DNA from: Botryosphaeria dothidea
Lineage: Eukaryota > Ascomycota > Dothideomycetes > Botryosphaeriales > Botryosphaeriaceae
Direction of reading: 5' to 3'
Assembly (NCBI GenBank): GCA_011503125.2
Contig: WWBZ02000001.1
Location: 1,674,001-1,738,000, forward strand
DNA: 64,000 nt
The notes beneath the pieces were generated by a model. It searched no databases and had not been told where the DNA came from. It saw only the letters and a list, made by a program, of their open reading frames with translations. The translations under genes and the position numbers were made by a program. Below are positions 22,811-32,692 of the stretch, in pieces. Within the stretch, counting starts at the first letter, position 1. Each line of letters begins with the position of its first letter.

Positions 22811-23848
22811 TCATTGCAATCCGACCAGCTTCTCACTAACCTTCCACAGCCTCACCTCAGTTTCCGCGTCGCCTTTTGCCCACGGGGCAAACGTAACATC
22901 GCTTCTCAACCATTTTCCGTCAAGCCCCATTTCCGCTGGTGCCCCCTCACCGCAATCTTCACAATACATTCCGCCTTTCCCTTCTAAGATCCTTGCAGTG
23001 GCACACCACACGGTCGTAGCCGCTCCCTGCTCCGAACTCTTGAAGTTCGGACGCCACGCCTCATAACTGGCCTTTTCCTCCACACTCAAGTTGTCAAACA
23101 GTCCCGTGAAGATGCCACCGGGATTGACACTGAAGGCACAGACAGGGTGGATTGGGTCAGAGCCATAAAGCCGATCCAAGTGATTTGCGTGCAGAACATT
23201 TGCCGTCTTCGCAGCACCGTAGGCCTTCCAAGCATTGTAGCCACGGCGCTGCCAGGTTAAATCTGTGATGTCTATCTGACCATCAGCATGGGCCTTGTGG
23301 CCCGCAGACGAAAGGTTGATTACGCGGCTCGCAAAATCGGGAGTGGAGGAGGCCGCCAGGGAAGGCAGGAGAAGTGAAGTGAGCAGGAAGTGGCCAAGAT
23401 GGTTCGTTCCGAACTGGCTCTCAAAGCCGTCTTCCGTGACTGCTTGCTTGGTGGCCATGATACCCGCGTTGTTTATTAGAACGTTAAGCCTTTCAGACTG
23501 AGCTTGAAACGCTGCTACGGCTGCGCGGACGGAGAAAAGGGAATCCAGGGAGATCTCGATTGGAATGATGACTCCTTTTCCAGATGAAGTTGAGAGTATC
23601 GTGTTTTTGGCAGCTTCACCTTTGGCCATGGAACGGACACCGAGGTATAGCGTTGCACCGGTTGCGTGTAGGGCTCGCGCAGTCTCAAGGCCAATGCCTT
23701 GGTTCGCTCCAGTTATGAAGACGGTTTTGTCGGACCATCTTCCCACTAAATCCTCGTCTTGAATTATTCTTAAAGCGGTCGGTCTCTGATCTCCCGGGCC
23801 GTTCAGAGTGGTGTGAAGATGGGCGTACAGGGTGATGCGTTCAGCCAT
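22811..23848 (-). CDS. Short-chain dehydrogenase/reductase (retinol-dehydrogenase/WWOX-like type)
   Basis: NAD(P)-dependent oxidoreductase of the classical-extended SDR group; many fungal members are annotated retinol dehydrogenase-like, but the substrate is not known. 345 residues, no introns. The Rossmann motif TGANQGIG is near residue 45, NNAG near 125, the catalytic Ser in INLSSAGH and the YGAAK catalytic pair near 212. The ATG at 23848 (MAERITLY) is preferred over the upstream in-frame GTG. It has no signal or membrane segment. Its neighbours are unrelated, and the upstream side opens onto the gene-poor stretch at 23.9-28.2 kb. Confidence 0.9.
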   Translation of the reverse strand: MAERITLYAHLHTTLNGPGDQRPTALRIIQDEDLVGRWSDKTVFITGANQGIGLETARALHATGATLYLGVRSMAKGEAAKNTILSTSSGKGVIIPIEISLDSLFSVRAAVAAFQAQSERLNVLINNAGIMATKQAVTEDGFESQFGTNHLGHFLLTSLLLPSLAASSTPDFASRVINLSSAGHKAHADGQIDITDLTWQRRGYNAWKAYGAAKTANVLHANHLDRLYGSDPIHPVCAFSVNPGGIFTGLFDNLSVEEKASYEAWRPNFKSSEQGAATTVWCATARILEGKGGMYCEDCGEGAPAEMGLDGKWLRSDVTFAPWAKGDAETEVRLWKVSEKLVGLQ

Positions 23849-25598
23849 GGTGAGCACCTTTCAGAGTCAGAGATTGAAGATGATAAAATGAATCAAAAAG
23901 CAGGACCTGTTTCTGGTCATGAACTGAGCGGGTTTCCATGAAGTTATATGCTTACACAGTTGTGTATGGAGCGGAGTTGTCGGAGATAAGCTGGGGTTCT
24001 ACAGAACCACACAGTAAGCGCTTGTACTAGGGGGCATGGTCAATGCAACCATTTCTTCCCATTAGTGCTCATGCTGTACGAACGGATGGCTGGTTAACCC
24101 GGTAGGACACGACGGACAGCGGGTTTAGGACAAACTGACGGACGAGTTCATCGTCACCTCGGACTTTGTTCCTCCACTCCTCATGGTAAGGGCATGTTGT
24201 AACACTCACACATCGTGTGGTCCGTGCAGCGGAGAGAATGAGTGGAAACTGTTGCATACCCATCCTGAGGCTTGCAACAGCAGTCTGCAGGTGTATCCGA
24301 GAGGTAGCCAGATGGTGTAGAAGTAGGGCTGGTGTTGATGATTCTGACACGACATGATGTTGATGGAGCCTGCTGTCTGCGGTCAAAAGAAAGGCAGGCG
24401 CTGCTCGCCGGGCAAGTCCCGCGCGCGGCGCTGGACGGCTTTCTGTGCAGAGCCGCAGCCTCACTACTACAATTGTCAGAGAATCAAATCCCGAAACAAA
24501 CGCGAGCCTCATAGCGGAGGAAATGGACCGAGCGGTGCAGGCTGCGTTCGCTGCAGCCAAGTCATCATCTGCACAGCGCACCTCCAATGATGGCGCGGTG
24601 GACTGCGTGCGCGCGTCAACCCCCGCGTTGGCGCCAACGCTCGACACGACCGGTCCAGACTCCAACCTCATCACCTCTCACCAACAACATGCTCTTCCAT
24701 CTTGCAACATCTTGCTGATGTTGTGCCGGATCGACATGCAGCAGCCCCTGGCCCGTGGCTGCCTGGAATTTCAGTCCGATGATCACAACAATGGCGTAAC
24801 CTTGCAGATTCTCCCCGGACTCGCCGGACTCGTCGCTGTCCCCGTCACCCTCCGCGTCTGCACTCCAGGCCGTGCCGACAGGAGATCAGCCCTTGATGAT
24901 CGTTTCAGAAACTGCGCCCTTCGCGATGCATGAGTCCTCACGAGGAGCGGTGCTGAGCCCTCTGCGCGCACTCAGCCCTGAGCCGGATTCCTCAACCACT
25001 CGTATGCTTGATGCGCCCTAAACGGCGACGCCAGCGGCCACCGTCATGCCGGCCCACTCCCACCAAGGGAAGCTTGCAAGAAGCTCGCGGCGTCGCTCGT
25101 TCGTCACCGCAGCAGAGCCTCACTGTTGACCGGAATTCTCGCTTACCCCGATCATGTGTGAGCAAAGGAACGGCAGATGACCATCGCTGTCGTTTCACCT
25201 CCTTGTTACTGCATCGCCACTTCCGATGCTTTCCTACTTCGGCCTTCAACCTCCGCAGATGCTGAGGATCCTAACGGTTGCTGATATGATACGCGAGTTT
25301 TCCTGGCGCTGGTAGATCCTCGAGCACCGCTGATGGCTACGTAATGATTCCTTAGTAGCCACTGAACGCATAGATGGGTCCAGACCACGACTACTAAGCT
25401 TTCCTCTCCTGCCTTCCCTTACCGACCTATCTTTAGCATGAGACGTTCCTCTGGTCACCAATTCAACGTATGAAACGCAATACCCTCTTCCAGCGGACAA
25501 CATAGAAGCATCATGCACGATCCTTTCAACCACGCCTGGTGACCGCCCTTCCACCGTTCGCACACGTGTCGATCAAGCGAATGGCTGAAATTACCACC

Positions 25599-25646
25599 AT
25601 GCCGAGACGCATCTTGTTCGTCATGCCGAGATGCATCTTGTCCCTT
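25599..25646 (+). repeat. Two-unit 24-base tandem duplication
   Basis: Two neighbouring units begin ATGCCGAGACGCATCTTG and ATGCCGAGATGCATCTTG and differ at a few positions. It is non-coding as far as I can tell. Confidence 0.7.
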
Positions 25647-25728
25647 TCTGCGTTGGCTGCCTATTCTTCTGCGTCCTCATCAGCTCCATGTGTGTGGTTG
25701 GTGTGCCGTCCACACGTATTTGTGGACA

Positions 25729-25736
25729 TATATTAA
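25729..25736 (+). promoter_or_regulatory. TATA-like element before the small Ser/Gln-rich gene
   Basis: TATATTAA lies about 130 bases before the ATG at 25868 and is followed by a pyrimidine-rich stretch (25776-25805), the usual order in fungal promoters. It is seen only as a motif; use is inferred. Confidence 0.35.
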
Positions 25737-25867
25737 GTTGCTGTGCATATTTAAGAGCGGCTGCCCCGAACTAGCCATTGTCACTTCTCCATAGTATCAC
25801 TCTCGTCCTTCAGCCTGACAATTCAAGATTGGATTATACTTTAGGAGGGTAAACAAAAATATTCAAC

Positions 25868-26149
25868 ATGCCACACAGCACTCATCAAAGCTCTCAAAAT
25901 GTAAGCGAGGCACCAGCCTTGAGATTCTATATGACAAACTGACATTGTGATGACTTTCAGTCCAAGAGGCGCTCCACGCAGCAATCAAGGCAGACAGGTA
26001 CACACCAACAAAGCCACCAGGCCTCTCAATTGGGGGCCAGCCACTCAGGGCAGTCTGGCACCTCTGCTGCGAACAATTCGGAGAGCCTGAATCGCTGGTT
26101 GGGGGAACGAAGAGAATCGCCCTGGAGCACACACAACACACGAACATAA
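25868..26149 (+). CDS. Small Ser/Gln/His-rich protein, two exons, unknown function
   Basis: Exons 25868-25900 and 25961-26149 give 73 residues, starting MPHSTHQSSQN and ending WLGERRESPWSTHNTRT. The 60-base intron has a clean GTAAGC donor, CTGAC branch-like sequence and TTTCAG acceptor, and the frame stays open only when it is removed, which supports a real gene. The protein is hydrophilic, rich in Ser, Gln and His, and has no signal peptide or membrane segment; the C-terminal RWLGERRESPW may be the conserved part. It stands alone in a gene-poor stretch with a TATA-like element upstream. It resembles short stress- or conidiation-related fungal proteins in composition only; I cannot name a family. 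Confidence 0.6.
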
Positions 26150-28181
26150 CGTACATGCCTCGTGGGAGAAATGGGACCATATATGAGGATGTGAGAAAGA
26201 GGAAAATCCATCCCGGATAAGGCCACTCCACCCTCCGTGCCCCGCTTGATATGCGTACCCCTTATGAAACAGCTCAGGCTTTGCGGACATTTATTAGCGG
26301 GAAGAGCGGTAGGACGGGAGGAACCGACAGCAGCCGAGCGGGCCGGATCGACTTTAAGCAGTCGGCATCTTGCAAGGGAAACGAATAGTGCTGCAGGATC
26401 GGGACGGTCCGAAATGTCGCATCTTGCTGACCACTGAAGAATATCAACTTGCTTCTTCAGGGCCCTTCATTGGTGGGCCCGTACCACTTTTACCTCACAC
26501 TCGTTCATCTGGGTGCTTTCAACAGGACCTAGCTTTGCGCCACAAATGACTGACCAGTCAGTCCAGCTTAGGCAAGCCGCTAAAAAGATTGACGTGACTC
26601 GGTAAGGTAGTTCCAAGGCTGCGCAGGAGCAGAACCGTAAGCCGTGATGCGGCGAGGCAGCGACTAACAAACAAGGCGGATGTCAAGGACGAATGTCCAG
26701 GTATTCTATGGACCCGAGGCTGCCTTGGCGTCCAGTCTTTTTGCAGCCCTTGCGTGATGGTGGCACTGGGAGGATCAATGGCCGCTGGGCGTGGATTGAA
26801 GCGGGGTTGTGACACTCTCAGTACCAGACGGATTGCAACACATTCCTGGCCTATCTGCGCAAAGCACGTCTAAGAAAAAGCACGCAAAAAAGCTTGCCCA
26901 TTCTTCTTTTCCGCTGGAGCTGTCGCAACAGCCTCGGTCCACGAAACTCCTACTGACGCATGATTTGCTCCTGGATGCGTGCACAGGCATGTCTCTTCTC
27001 GAGTCTTGTTGTGCTGCTCCGATCATCATCGCCCATGGCCTGCATAATCTTATGCACAGTGATCACACGGCGGCAGCTGAGCCAATGATTATTCCAGGAT
27101 TCAGCCTCCGCGGCGACACGGGCTGAAATGGGCCCATATCCTACAGACGAGATACGGTCGCGTTGCCCCTCCCTGATTGAGAAGAGCTAAGAATTACGCA
27201 TTTGCTGCTCTGTTGAGCTATGAATAGTAGCGACGGTCGAGGGGTCTACTGCAGTAGATGTATAACACAGCCGTCACCCGGTCTTTCGTGTGCTCATCAT
27301 TCCGTAGCTGACCCGCCCTCTCGAACCGGTCGCAGCACACGGTCGTCCGGCCGCCTGGATCTCTATTTGCTCTCAACATCCCTCGGTACGATACAAATTC
27401 GAACAAGTGAGTAAATTCTCTTTGGGGGCCAATCAGGGACTGACAGAAAAACAGAAAGGTTACATGTATCTACCGCAAGCATGCCGACCACAAGCTTCCC
27501 CGGGACGTCCATGTTCCGAATTGGATCTGGCCTACCTTCTCGGCCACTGCTCTCGCTTTCGCAGAACGTCACCTGCATCGCATGTCGCGTTTTTTCCACA
27601 ATGGTAGCCTAATGCGCAAGGCGGACTTCAGGCTGGTTAGCGCCAGCCTCCAGGCAGCATCCTCCCCCCGGGTCAGGTCAGAGGCAGTGCAGCTTGCCAC
27701 CGAAGCGCCCAAGCAATAAGGCAACTAAGATAAACATCTCTCAAAACCTGTTTCAGGCCAGGCTGTATAAGCCCCGCAATGGCTCGGCATTCAGCTTTGC
27801 TTCTCCGGCCGACTCCGTCTCCGCCTCGATACCTAGTTCTTCCGCCTGCCGATTGGACCACATCCGTCGTCCTTCAGTCCCGAAGGACTGCGCACCATAG
27901 GCGAAGGACGACAGAAGTCCTTCAAACTGGGATCGGCGTGCATGAAGTCGTGCCGTTCCCGTGAGTCCGTCCCTCGTCTTGCCCGTCGTTAAGACGACTC
28001 CGCCGCTGTGCCCCTCCGAGGACGGAATCTGCTTGCCAGCGCCGATGGAATAACGCAGGAGCCCTTCGCGCGCACTCAATAAATCAGAAGCCTCGTTCGT
28101 TTTCATCGCACTCTTATCGCTTCTTCCCAAAGCCATCGCCTTGCAACATACTTCTTCCAATCGTTACCAACATCTAACAGT
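26150..28181. other. Gene-poor stretch, right part
   Basis: About 2 kb without a gene I can support. ORFs such as 27753-28160 (minus) have no family features. No TE terminal structure or long repeat was found. The last 200 bases are the promoter and leader of the next gene. Confidence 0.5.
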
Positions 28182-30323
28182 ATGCACCAAAAGGCCACTT
28201 CCACCAAGAACTTCTACGTACAGTTGGTGCGTCCTATCCAAGGTCCAAGACTTTTACTGACGTATTGGGCTGACTATAGCCTCAGTCTTATTGACCGCAG
28301 TCGAAATTGCGGCTGTGACTGCCATAGCGTGCGACACCAACACTCGTTGATCGACCTTCGCTCAAAGGGACACCAAGAACACAAACACGCCCCATACAAT
28401 TATAGCCCTGGCTCATCAGACCTTTCCACAAACCGTGCCATTGTAGAACCAGAGGATCACTGTACTCAAGTCGCATCGACGCTGACCGCACCGAGGCACC
28501 CTTCAACGACCTCAGCCTTGCCGACGGAGAAGGAATCGTGCCTGGCTGGTGATTCGGTTGCTGAGAGTCCTTCAAGATCAGAGTCACCCCTACATACTCC
28601 ATCCTCGACCTTCAAAAAACCGGCTGTGGACGGATTCTCCAGGCCCTCGGTTGTTTCCCCTTTGTCGTACCCAACCCCATCGTTATCCAGATCAATCTGT
28701 CAGGACTGCCGAAAGTTCGTTGGTGGCATCAAGGAAAGGCTCCATTTGAACACTTTGTTGCCTCGTCGTTTTCGTCGCGGCCCTAAGACGACCGCCCCTC
28801 CCTCGAGCCAGGCTGCAGAACTCGATAGTTCGACGATGTACGAAATGCCAGTCACCCAATCTGCCGAACTTGAGTCTCCGACCACAGGCCAACCAACCTC
28901 TCTCATCCCTGCAGCACATTACCAGGATAATGACATGATGATGGCCCTGAATGCTTTGGGTTCATGGTCAGATATGTCAGAATTGCCGGCCGATTATCCC
29001 ATGTCTCCTTCCACGTCGCGTGGACAGTTTGTGCAGAATTCAACCGTAGCAAAGGGTCCCGGTGATCATCAAGCCCTTCAACTGGGTGGTTCGAACGATT
29101 TTGCGGAACCAATTCAATCGGATACATTAGATCTCCTTTCTCCTTCCCTTCAGAATCGCATCTCAAGCTCCACTCAAGCGGGCGTCCCCTCCCACTCACA
29201 TATCAATGACTTCCTGGATTTTCCAGATTGGCCGCAAGCGGATATCACACCTACTCCACCGCCAAATTACCAAACGCCTGTGAATAACATGGCCAGGCCA
29301 AGAAGCCCAAGACTACCAACGCTCAAGGTAGACACCGTCGGTATACAAGGAAAATATCTCTCTCCGCAGTCATCCCGCCGACCTTCTTTTCAGGCCAGTC
29401 CTTCTGGGAGTGTACCGAGCCAGTGCCCAAGCACAACTTGCAGCGTTGTACAGCTCTCGCCTTGGAGTTTGACTCAAGCTTCATCCGCAACGCCTCTTTC
29501 GTCCCATCCGTCCAGCGGACAAAAATCATCAGCCCGAAGCTTCCACTACGCATCTGCGCCTTGGTCTTCGGAATATGCTTTGCTTGGGGTTTCCGATGAC
29601 AACCTGCTCTCACCACATGTTGAAAAGCATTTAACCACGACCGAAAGCTCAACGCCTGGATTCAACGTTATGCCATCGTACAGAAACCTTTTCGACGATA
29701 CATCTGCAAAAAAAGACAACCCGCCCATGACCAACACAACCAAAATGTTCTTTCCAGAACCATCACCATCCGTTCCCCGATTTCAGGATGCCTCACCCAT
29801 ACCATTCACCACCAAAACAGCCAACATGCTCTTCCCAAAACCATCATCATCCATTCCACCAACGGCAAGAGACTCTGTATTTCAACTCCAGGCACCCCTC
29901 CAATTACGAGCACCACCGACGTCCGCTCCACCGCCGAAGACCCAGCCACCGCTACAACAACATTTCTCCACGCGCCCACGACAAGCCAGAGGCCAGCAGT
30001 CAACCGATGAACCCTTGGGAAACGATGTTTGCGAAAGATGCGGCATACGATTCAAGAGCAAGCCGCGCGACCTCGCCCGAAACAAGAGACGACACCTCGA
30101 AATCTCCTGCTCGTACCGCGACCGCGAGCCCGTACGTGTTCCATGCTCTGTTAGCGGCTGTTGGAAAACGTTTGCAAGAGACTGTGCGAGGAGGATACAC
30201 GAGAGGAACAAGCATGGGCTTGGTGGTATGCTGCGAAGACAGGAGGAGATTGTGACGAGTGTGGATATGAGTAGAGATTGGAGCGATGGATGGCATGTAG
30301 AGCAAGCGACGGGGAGAAGCTGA
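28182..30323 (+). CDS. Large Ser/Pro-rich protein with C-terminal atypical C2H2-type zinc fingers
   Basis: 713 codons without introns, probably a nuclear DNA-binding regulator. Residues 1-600 are mostly disordered, rich in Ser, Pro and Thr, with a repeat of the form NMLFPKPSSS / KMFFPEPSPS near residues 517-570. Two zinc-finger-like units end the protein: CERCGIRFKSKP...H...C (spacing Cys-x2-Cys-x17-His-x4-Cys, noncanonical) and CSVSGCWKTF...H-ERNK-H (Cys-x4-Cys-x12-His-x4-His, canonical in the second half). This arrangement fits a fungal C2H2 factor family with a poorly conserved first finger. The ATG at 28182 is the first of the frame; a downstream start cannot be excluded, because the first 60 residues are not obviously conserved. 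Confidence 0.72.
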   Translation: MHQKATSTKNFYVQLVRPIQGPRLLLTYWADYSLSLIDRSRNCGCDCHSVRHQHSLIDLRSKGHQEHKHAPYNYSPGSSDLSTNRAIVEPEDHCTQVASTLTAPRHPSTTSALPTEKESCLAGDSVAESPSRSESPLHTPSSTFKKPAVDGFSRPSVVSPLSYPTPSLSRSICQDCRKFVGGIKERLHLNTLLPRRFRRGPKTTAPPSSQAAELDSSTMYEMPVTQSAELESPTTGQPTSLIPAAHYQDNDMMMALNALGSWSDMSELPADYPMSPSTSRGQFVQNSTVAKGPGDHQALQLGGSNDFAEPIQSDTLDLLSPSLQNRISSSTQAGVPSHSHINDFLDFPDWPQADITPTPPPNYQTPVNNMARPRSPRLPTLKVDTVGIQGKYLSPQSSRRPSFQASPSGSVPSQCPSTTCSVVQLSPWSLTQASSATPLSSHPSSGQKSSARSFHYASAPWSSEYALLGVSDDNLLSPHVEKHLTTTESSTPGFNVMPSYRNLFDDTSAKKDNPPMTNTTKMFFPEPSPSVPRFQDASPIPFTTKTANMLFPKPSSSIPPTARDSVFQLQAPLQLRAPPTSAPPPKTQPPLQQHFSTRPRQARGQQSTDEPLGNDVCERCGIRFKSKPRDLARNKRRHLEISCSYRDREPVRVPCSVSGCWKTFARDCARRIHERNKHGLGGMLRRQEEIVTSVDMSRDWSDGWHVEQATGRS

Positions 30324-31372
30324 TACTGAAAGACTGCAGGGTTCTCATGCGTTTGAGGAGTAGCATCTTCTTTTCTGGTATATACTTTGAGCAGGTGGTT
30401 TGGACGATAACCGGATGCGCCGGGTAATGACACTGCGGAGAGTGTCCACGACTGACGGCGGCATGACAGCTGCGATTCTGCTCCAGAAGCTTAATTCTTG
30501 GCTTCTCGATTCTTTATCTTTCTTCTTTTCTTTTATTTGAAAAAAAATTATTCGCTGCGAAGAGAACCCGCTTTTTGGCGCACGACAATAATACCTTTTG
30601 AATAGTCTCAGAAACAAAAACTTTCCAATTGTCTCTTCTGTCTGAATCCATCACTCTTCCTTGAACAATGTTTTGGATATGTTCTCCGTGATTTTCGTAT
30701 AAATTCGACCTCGTGAGCATCTCAGCGTGTCCTTACCATAGAGAGCAGAAGCACTCGTCCGGATGTGAATGCAGTCAATCTTTCCTCAACGGCTACATCC
30801 CGCAAGGGCATATTGCAATACTACCGGAATTGACATTCAGCATTCTCCAGCCATTCCAACAGGCTCCAAATCGTGCCGTCTGTGCCCCCGTAAGCGATTA
30901 GCGGCCCGCCGCCCCCACGATGTACAGCCGCCTGTTCCCGCGCCGCACCCGCCACCGAATCCTTCCAGGAGCCCCCACAAAAGCTGTGGCGGAGTTCGTC
31001 AACACACGACGAAAAAGCAATTCTTTGAGGACGTAAGTGCGCAACCGAGACCTTGTCTGCCTGGAGGGCCAAAGAGTCACGCGTCTTGAGGCTTTTTTTC
31101 TTTCTTTTGCGGCCTCCGCGTGTGCCGGTAGGCGGCTTGCGAGGCAGAACCGGCTGCCGCGTATGTGGTGGCTAGACTTGTCCGTGTGTCACTGACGGTG
31201 GGCTCGAAAGGAAGCGGCAGGGCCCGGGTGCTCAGGCACCTGTGGGCGTCAATCTGTGCGCAACTTTGTGCGAGGATACTCCATCGGGAGGCATTGTAAA
31301 CCTCCTGCTATGCTTCCACTACGTGTGTCGAGGTGAGTATGACTGAATCGCTGTCTATCAAGAGCACTTAAT
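30324..31372. other. Convergent 3' spacer with a repeat fragment
   Basis: About 1 kb between the 3' end of the zinc-finger gene and the 3' end of the MFS gene. It contains a fragment of the dispersed repeat (30726-30771). Short ORFs at 30769-31089 on both strands show no family features. Confidence 0.5.
30726..30771 (+). repeat. Dispersed repeat, fragment B
   Basis: CGTGTCCTTACC, then AGAAGCACTCGTCCGGATG match the middle block of the long copies in order, spacing and orientation. The rest of the element is absent or too diverged to see. Confidence 0.5.
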
Positions 31373-32692
31373 TCACATCTTACGCTTCCAATCCAGCCCA
31401 TTCCTCGCCACCCTCGCCGCAATCAGCGTCAACGTCCCACCCATCAACGCCGCGCCCCCAAAGACCTGCGCATACAGATACCCGCCATCATGCCTTTGTA
31501 TCAGCGCGCCCGCAATCGGCGGGCCCGTCAAACACGCAATCGACACGACGGAAAAACACATGCCCGTCCGCACCCCCATCTTCTTCAAGTCCGTCGTCAA
31601 ACTAGCACAAGCGGCGGGAAAGAGGCTCTGGATCCCGCCGCCAGGGACGCCGTAGATGACGCAGAAGACGTAGAGCGCGCCGAGCGAGTCGACGGCGGCC
31701 CAGCAGAAGAACAGCACGCCGGCGACGAAGACGGCCGGGATGAGCGTGTTGACGGGGCCGAGGCGGTCGGCGACGAGGTTGCAGCCGACGCGCGCGGGCA
31801 CGCCGACGGCGTTCATGACGAGCAGCAGCGTCAGCGACGTCGCCGGGCCCGTGTGGACGACCTCGCGCGCGAACGAGCTGATGTAGAAGTACGCGAAGAA
31901 GACGGCCCACAGGTTGAGGAACATGCCCGCGCAGAAGAGCGAGTAGGCCGGGTCCTTGAACGCGCTCCACTCGACGACGGGGCCGGCCTTGCGCGGCGGC
32001 AGGCGCACGCGCGCGACCGAGAGGAAGGCCAGCGCGTTGAAGAGGATCACGAAGGCCATGGTGCGCACCGTCCAGCCGAAGCCGATGCGCGGCAGGAGTT
32101 GGCGCGCGATCAAGGGGAAGACGATGCCGCCCGTCGCGCCGCCCGTGGCCATGATGCCGATGGCGAGCGAGCGGCGGGTGGTGAAGTAGGTTGCGACCAG
32201 TGCGACGGTGGGGCAAAAGACGAGGCCGTCGCCCAGGCCTTTGCAGATGCCTTGAGCCAGGAAGAGTTGCCAGTATTGGGTGGCTACGCTGGTGGTGAAG
32301 ACGCCGATGACTTGCAGGGCGAAGCCGGTGCTGACCACGGGGCGGAAGTAGCCTGCATCGAGAGCGCGTCCGGAGAAGGTGCCGATGAAGTAGATGAAGA
32401 GGATCTGGACGGAGCCGATCCAGCTGATGGCGGAGGGTGAGACTGAGAAAGTGGTTGTGTAGTAGGACTGGAAGAGGCCAAAAGAGCTTATGTATCCCCA
32501 GCAATTAAAGATGACCAGATGAGCAGCTGCGGCTTGCGACCAGGCTTTGAACCCGCCGTTAGGAGCGGGAGGAGGAGCGACTGACGGGACGTTGCTGGGG
32601 GTGGGGTTGAGGATAACGTCTTGGTTGTGCTTGTCTCCGCTGCCAAGTGAGTCTTGCGGCTTGCTGCCGGCTTCGTCGCATTGTTCTGACAT
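31373..32692 (-). CDS. MFS transporter, monocarboxylate-porter-like family
   Basis: Plasma-membrane transporter of the monocarboxylate-porter (MCT/Mch) branch of the major facilitator superfamily; fungal members move riboflavin or other solutes, so the substrate is open. 439 residues, no introns, with a polar N-tail (about 50 residues) and 12 hydrophobic segments. The first membrane segment begins PNGGFKAWSQAAAAHLVIFN, a typical fungal MCT pattern; FGLFQSYYTTTF and GGIQSLFPAACASL are further family marks. The ATG at 32692 (MSEQCDEAG) is chosen over the in-frame TTG upstream. GC content is high, which opens long antisense frames (for example 31490-32440) that I regard as non-coding. Confidence 0.9.
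   Translation of the reverse strand: MSEQCDEAGSKPQDSLGSGDKHNQDVILNPTPSNVPSVAPPPAPNGGFKAWSQAAAAHLVIFNCWGYISSFGLFQSYYTTTFSVSPSAISWIGSVQILFIYFIGTFSGRALDAGYFRPVVSTGFALQVIGVFTTSVATQYWQLFLAQGICKGLGDGLVFCPTVALVATYFTTRRSLAIGIMATGGATGGIVFPLIARQLLPRIGFGWTVRTMAFVILFNALAFLSVARVRLPPRKAGPVVEWSAFKDPAYSLFCAGMFLNLWAVFFAYFYISSFAREVVHTGPATSLTLLLVMNAVGVPARVGCNLVADRLGPVNTLIPAVFVAGVLFFCWAAVDSLGALYVFCVIYGVPGGGIQSLFPAACASLTTDLKKMGVRTGMCFSVVSIACLTGPPIAGALIQRHDGGYLYAQVFGGAALMGGTLTLIAARVARNGLDWKRKM

Larger units (their letters stand above)
23849..25867. other. Gene-poor stretch, left part
   Basis: About 2 kb. Overlapping ORFs on opposite strands (24069-24674 minus, 24445-24933 plus) lack any recognisable protein feature and sit in a GC-rich patch. 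A 24-base imperfect tandem duplication lies at 25599-25646. The right end holds the promoter of the small Ser/Gln-rich gene. Confidence 0.5.

Noticed and set aside
24069..24933. Overlapping minus (24069-24674) and plus (24445-24933) ORFs
   Set aside because: No domain, signal or composition supports either, both depend on a GC-rich patch, and they exclude each other.
27753..28160. A 135-codon minus-strand ORF before the zinc-finger gene
   Set aside because: It lies in the promoter and leader of the plus-strand gene and shows no recognisable motif.
31490..32440. A 316-codon plus-strand ORF opposite the MFS transporter gene
   Set aside because: It is antisense to clear membrane-protein coding sequence, is extremely rich in Glu, Asp, Arg and Ala, and is explained by high GC at third positions of the real gene.
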